The translations under genes and the position numbers were made by a program. This document shows positions 1 through 4,225 of a DNA stretch of 5,085 bases, in pieces; within the stretch, counting starts at the first letter, position 1; each line of letters opens with the position of its first letter. The stretch is from Nanobdellota archaeon. Lineage in GTDB: Archaea > Nanobdellota > Nanobdellia > Woesearchaeales > BS150m-G63. The DNA lies in assembly GCA_023137655.1 (NCBI GenBank), contig JAGLOT010000056.1, forward strand, positions 1 to 5,085, in the 5' to 3' direction. Under the pieces are notes generated by a model that worked only from the letters and a program-made list of their open reading frames with translations, ran no database searches and was not told the origin of the DNA.

Positions 1-8
1 TCTATAAT

Positions 9-386
9 ATGGCAAGAGTAAGATATAAAGTTAAATGTTGTAAATGTAGAAAGAATTATGTTATAGTAACAAGAAGTACTAATTTTCCAGTTTGTTATGA
101 TTGTGAAAAGAATGAATTAGTTGGGGAAATAAAAGACCCTGTAATGAAGAAAATGTTTGATATTCCGGAAGAATTGTATAAAACTAATTCTTTCATAAGA
201 AATATTAAAATTAATTATTTGAAATGGGGCAAATTAAGTGAGAAACAAATTGCAGCATTTGAAAAAGCAATTATAAAGGAAGCTGAAGAAAAGGTAGAAA
301 AAGAAGCACAAGCTATTCTGGATAAAGAAGAATTAGCACTTCATGAAAAAGAAGAGCTCGCTAAAAATCTAAAAGAAGATAAATAA
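9..386 (+). CDS. Small zinc-ribbon protein of unknown function
   Basis: A 125-residue soluble protein. The N-terminus holds a four-Cys zinc-binding knuckle pair, C10-x2-C13 and C29-x2-C32, with an extra Cys at 11. A middle helical region (about residues 50-90) contains 'DIPEELYKTNSFIRNIK' and 'GKLSEKQIAAFEKAI'. The Lys/Glu-rich C-terminal tail (about 88-125) is probably one long helix or coiled coil. I have an impression of similar zinc-ribbon plus 'LSEKQ' proteins in DPANN archaea but cannot name a family. The zinc ribbon would suit nucleic-acid or protein binding, and no catalytic motif is visible. The ATG at 9 gives a sensible basic N-terminus, but only eight bases precede it and the frame is open to the edge, so an upstream start is not excluded. 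It is convergent with the membrane-protein gene, with 10 bp between stop codons. That the gene is real is well supported; its function is unknown. Confidence 0.85.
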   Translation: MARVRYKVKCCKCRKNYVIVTRSTNFPVCYDCEKNELVGEIKDPVMKKMFDIPEELYKTNSFIRNIKINYLKWGKLSEKQIAAFEKAIIKEAEEKVEKEAQAILDKEELALHEKEELAKNLKEDK

Positions 387-408
387 TTCTATTAACTTAT
401 TCTTCTTT
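372..408. terminator. Imperfect inverted repeat between convergent stop codons
   Basis: AAAGAAGA (372-379) pairs with TCTTCTTT (401-408). The stem extends through TAA/TTA with one bulged T at 400, and the loop is about 14 nt. It spans both convergent stop codons. The stem partly follows from both proteins ending in Lys/Glu codons, so it may be a coding by-product. It could act as a weak bidirectional transcription barrier. Confidence is low. Confidence 0.25.
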
Positions 409-843
409 AACTAATGCAAACATACCAAAGATTAGGAAAACTCCACTAATCATATAAATTATATTATTAACTATTTCTGGATACTTTGGTAGGGCAATTA
501 TAAGAATATCCATACTATTTAATGTAGGGATTGTTGTAAATATTAATAAGGCGATTGCAAATAACATTGTGGGTATTTTTAGTTTAATATTTTCTTCTTG
601 AAACCCTTCTTTGAATAAATCTCTTGCAGCAAATAGTACAAAGAAATATGCTATATACTTAATAATTCCAAATTCTTCAAAATTAAAACCAATGATTCCA
701 TTATTGTATAATATGGGCAGTAAACCAATTAGAATTAAAGTTAAACCAGATACTGCATAATGTACTTTTTTCTTAATAACCATAGTAAGAAATAATAAAA
801 TTACTATTACTACATATACTAAAATAAGGATAATATCATTCAT
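397..843 (-). CDS. Small multi-pass membrane protein, unknown function
   Basis: A 148-residue, strongly hydrophobic protein with no signal peptide distinct from its first TM helix. Likely TM segments are at about residues 3-22, 29-46, 59-75, 88-106 and 127-145, giving four to five passes depending on the first and last. Short charged loops separate them ('KKK' at about 24-26, 'RDLFKEGFQEENIK' at about 74-87). No catalytic residues or recognised family motif are visible, so I give no function. The ATG at 843 has no Shine-Dalgarno upstream. Instead a TATA box lies about 27 bp before it, which supports a leaderless transcript and this start. The promoter overlaps the end of the upstream alkD-like gene, so transcription is probably independent. 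Its stop codon faces the zinc-ribbon gene. Confidence 0.85.
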   Translation of the reverse strand: MNDIILILVYVVIVILLFLTMVIKKKVHYAVSGLTLILIGLLPILYNNGIIGFNFEEFGIIKYIAYFFVLFAARDLFKEGFQEENIKLKIPTMLFAIALLIFTTIPTLNSMDILIIALPKYPEIVNNIIYMISGVFLIFGMFALVKEE

Positions 844-851
844 TAGGTAAT

Positions 852-862
852 AAAAGAAAAAA
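852..862 (-). terminator. T-tract downstream of the alkD-like gene
   Basis: On the minus strand TTTTTTCTTTT follows eight bases after the alkD-like stop codon. Archaeal transcription often ends at such U-tracts without a hairpin. The tract also lies between the TATA box and start codon of the next gene, so it could instead be a promoter/initiator feature. Confidence 0.35.
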
Positions 863-866
863 TAGG

Positions 867-874
867 TATTTAAA
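867..874 (-). promoter_or_regulatory. Archaeal TATA box for the membrane-protein gene
   Basis: TTTAAATA on the minus strand fits the archaeal TATA consensus (TTTAWATA). Its centre is about 27 bp upstream of the ATG at 843, which places the transcription start at or next to the start codon. With no Shine-Dalgarno present, this points to a leaderless mRNA. The stop codon of the upstream alkD-like gene (870-872) lies inside this box. Confidence 0.6.
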
Positions 875-1571
875 TTTGTCCCTTAAGGTATTTCTTTCTC
901 TTGCTTTCCTCAAATTTTTCAATGGAATATCTCAGCATTGTTCTGGGCATGGTTTTATAATGTTTTTTTAGGAATTTCTCTTCAGCTGGTTGATCTATTT
1001 TACCAATTTCTCTTAGCATCCAGCCAACTACTTTATGGATTAAATCATGTTTATCATTTAATAAAATTTCTGCAATCTTAAAAGAATCTGTAAATTGGTT
1101 ATTTCTAATAAAATAATAAGTAGATAACATGGAAATTCTTCTTTCCCATAAATCCTTAGATTTTGCCAGTTTGTAAAGAATATTTTTATCTTTATCAAAT
1201 AAATGAGCCCCTAGAATTTTATGGCCTGATAAATCAACTAAATCCCAATTATTAATATTCCTAGTATTTTTCAAATAAAAATTGTAGATTTGTTTTTTGG
1301 ATTTTTCATCAGATTTTGAATACTGTTCACAAAGAATCAATAAAGCAGTTAATCTATATTCATGGATTTTTGTATTTAGTAAAGATTGTAAATCTTTAAA
1401 TGAAAGATTTGAATATTTCTTAGCGATTGTTCTTTGTTCTGGAACTGTTATGCCTAGAAATATGTCCCCTTCACCATACTGTCCTTTTCCAGTTTTAAAG
1501 AATCTCTGCAATATTTCTTTCTTTTTCTTATTGCCCAGATTATTGAGGTCTTTTTTTAATTTCAGTAGCAT
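870..1571 (-). CDS. alkD: AlkD-type DNA alkylation repair glycosylase
   Basis: A 233-residue protein, the usual AlkD length, built of HEAT-like helical repeats with no signal or TM segment, so cytosolic. AlkD enzymes excise N3- and N7-alkylated purines from DNA, starting base-excision repair; they recognise the distorted duplex rather than flipping the base. Family marks seen: 'GEGDIFLGITVPEQR' at about 33-47; 'WDLVD' with W109 and D113, at the same numbers as the catalytic Trp and Asp of Bacillus cereus AlkD; 'LWERR' with R144/R145 near the family's Arg148; W184 in 'VVGWMLREIGK' matching Trp187; and the C-terminal 'MPRTMLRYSIEKF'. All expected DNA-contacting residues are present, so it is probably active. 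The ATG at 1571 lacks a Shine-Dalgarno but sits about 27 bp from a TATA box, supporting this start and a leaderless mRNA. It has its own promoter and is probably unrelated to the upstream operon. Confidence 0.93.
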   Translation of the reverse strand: MLLKLKKDLNNLGNKKKKEILQRFFKTGKGQYGEGDIFLGITVPEQRTIAKKYSNLSFKDLQSLLNTKIHEYRLTALLILCEQYSKSDEKSKKQIYNFYLKNTRNINNWDLVDLSGHKILGAHLFDKDKNILYKLAKSKDLWERRISMLSTYYFIRNNQFTDSFKIAEILLNDKHDLIHKVVGWMLREIGKIDQPAEEKFLKKHYKTMPRTMLRYSIEKFEESKRKKYLKGQI

Positions 1572-1594
1572 TTTAACTAATGGTATCTTTAAGA

Positions 1595-1602
1595 TATATA
1601 AA
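1595..1602 (-). promoter_or_regulatory. Archaeal TATA box for the alkD-like gene
   Basis: TTTATATA on the minus strand is a perfect TTTAWATA match, centred about 27 bp upstream of the alkD-like ATG at 1571. The spacing predicts a leaderless transcript. It sits just beyond the T-tract that follows the upstream operon, so terminator and promoter are packed into 45 bp. Confidence 0.65.
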
Positions 1603-1609
1603 ATATAAG

Positions 1610-1616
1610 AAAAAAA
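1610..1616 (-). terminator. T7 tract directly after the last operon gene
   Basis: Seven consecutive T on the minus strand begin directly after the stop codon of the second ATPase gene. No hairpin precedes them. U-tract termination is typical of archaea, and the alkD-like promoter lies immediately beyond. This probably marks the end of the four-gene operon. Confidence 0.5.
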
Positions 1617-2324
1617 TTAACCTAAAATCTGTTTGATATGGACTTCCGTAACTTCATTCTCACCAGTTCCATAAGCACATCTAAAAACATCTTCACAGTT
1701 CTTTAAAAAAGCCCTAGTATTCTTATTTTTATTAAAAATTAGAGTTAAATTCTTATCAGAAATAAAATCTATATCTCCAATTCTCTTTCTAATAATTTCT
1801 ATTGCCTTTTTAGTGGTTATATCTCTAACCATGAATTGATTATTTGCAAATTTCTTTTTGATACTTGGAGTTAAAGCAGATATCTTTTCTTGACTAACTA
1901 ATAAAACAGATTTGAAAAATCCTTGTTCATAATAGTTTTCAATTTTTAAAATATCTTTTTTATCTAAATCTTGAGCTTCGTCTAATAGGATAATCATATT
2001 TTTCTTTTTAATTCTAAAGATTCTCCTAAAAAAGTTAAGATTAGTTAATAATTTATCAAAATTAATAGGTCCTTCTTTATTATTACAATTGTAATAAATA
2101 ACTCGCTTCTTTCCCTTAAATTCATTGATAATCATTTTTAAGATAGAAGTTTTACCTGTACCATATTTTCCACCAAGTAACAAAATATTAGATTCTCCTA
2201 TTTTTTGATTCATTTGATCTATTAAATCATCGTAACCTAAAATAGTGTTATGAAAGGCCGCAGGCTTTATACTAAAAGGATTATTAAAGAAACCCATCTC
2301 ATTGTACCATGTTAATTTTTTCAT
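1617..2324 (-). CDS. AAA+ ATPase, second paralogue (full Walker B)
   Basis: A 235-residue soluble P-loop ATPase of the Orc1/Cdc6-ExeA-like type. Seen: 'GFFNNPFSI' at 11-19; 'ILGYD' (box-II-like) at 28-32; Walker A 'GKYGTGKT' at 52-59; Walker B 'MIILLDEA' at 110-117 with D115 and E116; a sensor-1-like 'VSQE' at 143-146; a lid-like helix 'AIEIIRKRI' at 174-182; and sensor-2-like R204 in 'NTRAFL'. At the arginine-finger position it has K158 ('SIKKKFANN'), where its partner has Arg. It lacks the C-terminal wing and zinc ribbons of a replication initiator or of its partner. It aligns along its length with the ATPase encoded just upstream ('EFKGKKRVIYYNC' against 'NFKGKGKVIYIDC'), so the two are tandem paralogues. 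The ATG overlaps the upstream stop (ATGA) and has a strong Shine-Dalgarno, implying coupled translation. The partner protein and substrate are not known; a role with the upstream surface proteins is inferred. Confidence 0.88.
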   Translation of the reverse strand: MKKLTWYNEMGFFNNPFSIKPAAFHNTILGYDDLIDQMNQKIGESNILLLGGKYGTGKTSILKMIINEFKGKKRVIYYNCNNKEGPINFDKLLTNLNFFRRIFRIKKKNMIILLDEAQDLDKKDILKIENYYEQGFFKSVLLVSQEKISALTPSIKKKFANNQFMVRDITTKKAIEIIRKRIGDIDFISDKNLTLIFNKNKNTRAFLKNCEDVFRCAYGTGENEVTEVHIKQILG

Positions 2325-3175
2325 TCTAATGCCTCCTCAATTTGAGCCCCACATCTAGGACAAAAATTATCTTCTTCTTCCACTAAAGTTCCACAATTAT
2401 CACAATAATTATCACAATTTTTACAACGCCAATAATTACCTGCTTTAACTAACTTAGATTTACAATCAGAACATAATTTAGTGTTATCAAAATCTTCTTC
2501 TTCAACATAATCTGGTAATAAATCAAGATGTTTAATTGTTGCCCTTTCTAAACTATTTTCGAGAACATATCTAATTAATTCATTAGATTTAAAAATAAAT
2601 TCTTTGATATTTTTAGATTCAGCAAATAATCTTTTAAGAATAATTTGAGAAACTAAGTCATTATTTTCAAATCTATCTTCAATAATTTCAAGAGCTGTAG
2701 ATTCATTTAGTTTTCTTAATTTAATTATGTTGTTTCCAATCCTATCTTTAATGGAATCTGTAAAATTAATAAGATTATAATTTGTAGTTGTAAAAATCAC
2801 AGACTTGATAGAATTTTTATCATAGGCATCTTTAATCCTTAGATTATTACGTTTAGATAGTTCTTGAACATTATCTAAAAGTAAGATCATTCCATTAGGT
2901 TTTTTCTTTAATAAATTGTTAATATTGAGTCTCTTATTCAATTTTTGACAATCTATGTAAATAACTTTGCCTTTACCCTTAAAATTATCAATAGCATATT
3001 TCAATAAAACAGTTTTACCACTACCTTTTTGACCTTCAATTAATAATAAATTTCCAGATAAAATTCTATATAAAATTTCTTTAGCTTCTAAATCCCTACC
3101 AATTAACTCAAAATTAGTTTCTAAAGGATTTAGATTAAATGAATTTCTCCTGCTTAATTTTATTAAATTCTTCAT
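2321..3175 (-). CDS. AAA+ ATPase with C-terminal double zinc ribbon
   Basis: A 284-residue soluble protein. Seen: 'NSFNLNPLE' at 11-19; 'LIGRD' (box-II-like) at 24-28; Walker A 'GQKGSGKT' at 48-55; Walker B 'MILLLDNV' at 96-103, where N102 replaces the catalytic Glu; sensor-1-like 'TTTN' at 129-132; arginine-finger-like R145 in 'SIKDRIGNN'; and a lid helix 'ALEIIEDRF'. Where its paralogue has sensor-2 Arg, it has K191. After an acidic linker come two zinc ribbons: C235/C238 with C251/C254, and C258/C261 with C272/C275. It probably binds ATP but hydrolyses it poorly alone, and may supply an Arg to the paralogue encoded next. The zinc ribbons may bind protein or nucleic acid. The frame is open to 3349, but the ATG at 3175 has a Shine-Dalgarno five bases upstream and starts 19 bp after the previous stop; the extension would read over the previous gene. 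An ORC/Cdc6 annotation is possible, but no DNA-binding wing is visible. Confidence 0.88.
   Translation of the reverse strand: MKNLIKLSRRNSFNLNPLETNFELIGRDLEAKEILYRILSGNLLLIEGQKGSGKTVLLKYAIDNFKGKGKVIYIDCQKLNKRLNINNLLKKKPNGMILLLDNVQELSKRNNLRIKDAYDKNSIKSVIFTTTNYNLINFTDSIKDRIGNNIIKLRKLNESTALEIIEDRFENNDLVSQIILKRLFAESKNIKEFIFKSNELIRYVLENSLERATIKHLDLLPDYVEEEDFDNTKLCSDCKSKLVKAGNYWRCKNCDNYCDNCGTLVEEEDNFCPRCGAQIEEALE
2331..2338 (-). promoter_or_regulatory. Shine-Dalgarno of the second ATPase gene
   Basis: GAGGAGGC on the minus strand, inside the end of the preceding gene, lies six bases before the ATG at 2324. With the ATGA stop/start overlap it fixes this start and indicates translational coupling of the two ATPases. 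Confidence 0.75.
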
Positions 3176-3180
3176 TTTTG

Positions 3181-3186
3181 CCTCCT
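3181..3186 (-). promoter_or_regulatory. Shine-Dalgarno that fixes the first ATPase start
   Basis: AGGAGG on the minus strand lies in the 19-bp gap between genes, five bases before the ATG at 3175. It decides in favour of this start over the longer reading frame that begins at 3349. Confidence 0.8.
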
Positions 3187-3194
3187 GTCCCCCC

Positions 3195-4202
3195 TTAAGC
3201 AATCTTATTTCTACCTTTCTGTCTAAGATTTTCTGCTCTTCTGTATAATCTTTGAGATTTATTTGTCTTACCTTGCATATGTGCTTGTTGTGCTTTTTGA
3301 TGGAAGTATGCAGCTCTTGAAAAATAGTCTGCTCCAAGGAAACCACCATAAAACATAAACATTACTCCAATAAGTAATCCCAATATTGAAAGACCTATAA
3401 TTCCACCTAATGTAATACGGCCTGTTGGTGTATCTACTACACCTACAACTGCTCCAGTGATTGGTGAAATTCTATCTAATAATGTTTTAGATTCTGCTTC
3501 ACCTTCTTGTTCTGAAGTTGGTGATGTAGGTTGAGTTGGTTGTGTAGGTTCTTTATATGGTGCTATATAATCACATGATTGTTCTTCATCTGGTTTACCA
3601 GTTAAAGCATCACATTCATTTAAATCAACACAAACTCTATTTTGGGTGCTGTCTAATTGACATTCATCCCATTCTGTACAATTCCATTTAACCCTACAAC
3701 CTGAACTTCCTCCTCCTCCTCCACTTGAAGGTTTCTTTATACATTGGTGTGTTTTAGTATTACATTTGTAAGAACAGTGGGCGTCATCATAACACATCCA
3801 ACCAGTTGGTTTACAAATATTAAATAAACAATTATCATTTTGACATGCCAAATCATTTCCACCTACACATACTTTGTCATCTGCATATTTCTTAAAGGAA
3901 AGATTAACTTCTACACTTGATGTTTGAACAGGCTGAGTTTCTGTGTTTACATGTTCATCCCAAATGTAAAATAAAGTATTTGTAGTTTCAGTTCCTGCAA
4001 TGTTAACAACATAAGTATTGTCAAAATTATCTTCAAATGTTTCTAAATCAGATTCAACTCTTAAATCTACATCAGACCCAGTGTTACCATCAATAGTAAT
4101 AGTACCATGATAAGTTACAGGCAATGCTGAAACTGAAATAATACTAATTAAAAATAAAAATAAAAATAAATTCAATTTCCAGGTTGTTTTTATAGTTTGC
4201 AT
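3195..4202 (-). CDS. Secreted Cys-rich protein with TM anchor and cytoplasmic tail
   Basis: A 335-residue exported membrane protein. Order: signal peptide 1-26 (basic n-region, very hydrophobic 10-24, likely cut after 'VSA'); a beta-rich domain at about 27-106 starting 'LPVTYHGTITIDG'; a Cys-rich region at 112-154; a Gly/Ser linker at 159-168; a thrombospondin-1-like module at 169-210 ('WNCTEWDEC', 'RVCVDLNEC', 'EEQSC'); a Thr/Pro and acidic stalk at 218-238; 'SPITGAVVG' at 246-254; one TM helix at about 265-285; and a basic helical tail at 290-335. All 14 Cys lie in the predicted outer part, and the even number fits disulfides. The tail resembles a TPR- or MIT-like helical hairpin and would face the cytoplasm, where the ATPases are. 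I chose ATG 4202 because AGGTGATGGAG ends six bases before it; ATG 4214 and GTG 4217 are possible but poorly spaced. It follows the fibre-like gene by 23 bp. Exact function unknown; a surface anchor or transducer is inferred. Confidence 0.85.
   Translation of the reverse strand: MQTIKTTWKLNLFLFLFLISIISVSALPVTYHGTITIDGNTGSDVDLRVESDLETFEDNFDNTYVVNIAGTETTNTLFYIWDEHVNTETQPVQTSSVEVNLSFKKYADDKVCVGGNDLACQNDNCLFNICKPTGWMCYDDAHCSYKCNTKTHQCIKKPSSGGGGGSSGCRVKWNCTEWDECQLDSTQNRVCVDLNECDALTGKPDEEQSCDYIAPYKEPTQPTQPTSPTSEQEGEAESKTLLDRISPITGAVVGVVDTPTGRITLGGIIGLSILGLLIGVMFMFYGGFLGADYFSRAAYFHQKAQQAHMQGKTNKSQRLYRRAENLRQKGRNKIA
4149..4169 (-). repeat. In-frame TTATTT hexamer tract in the signal peptide
   Basis: Three tandem TTATTT units plus TTA on the minus strand encode the alternating Leu-Phe core (residues 12-18) of the signal peptide. 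Slippage by one unit would lengthen or shorten the hydrophobic core by two residues without a frameshift. Confidence 0.6.
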
Positions 4203-4208
4203 TTTAAA

Positions 4209-4219
4209 CTCCATCACCT
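4209..4219 (-). promoter_or_regulatory. Shine-Dalgarno deciding the start of the Cys-rich gene
   Basis: AGGTGATGGAG on the minus strand contains AGGTGAT, complementary to the usual archaeal 16S 3' end (AUCACCUCC), and a second GGAG. GGAG ends six bases before ATG 4202. The alternative starts 4214 and 4217 lie inside this element, which argues against them. Confidence 0.6.
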
Positions 4220-4225
4220 ACCAAT

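Noticed and set aside
1297..1608. Plus-strand reading frame of 103 codons
   Set aside because: It lies opposite the alkD-like gene, whose catalytic motifs are intact, and its Phe/Ser-rich product shows no family features.
1617..3175. Replication initiator (Orc1/Cdc6) or transposition/competence ATPase pair
   Set aside because: The ATPase cores are similar, but no C-terminal winged-helix domain, no origin-like repeats and no transposase are visible, and the genes sit in an operon with exported proteins.
3176..3349. 58-residue N-terminal extension of the first ATPase
   Set aside because: It would overlap the end of the Cys-rich gene by over 150 bp, whereas ATG 3175 has a perfect Shine-Dalgarno and the product then starts just before the conserved ATPase core.
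4203..4217. GTG 4217 or ATG 4214 as the start of the Cys-rich protein
   Set aside because: Both lie inside the Shine-Dalgarno element and have no properly spaced one of their own; they would add only three to five residues to the signal peptide. Not fully excluded.
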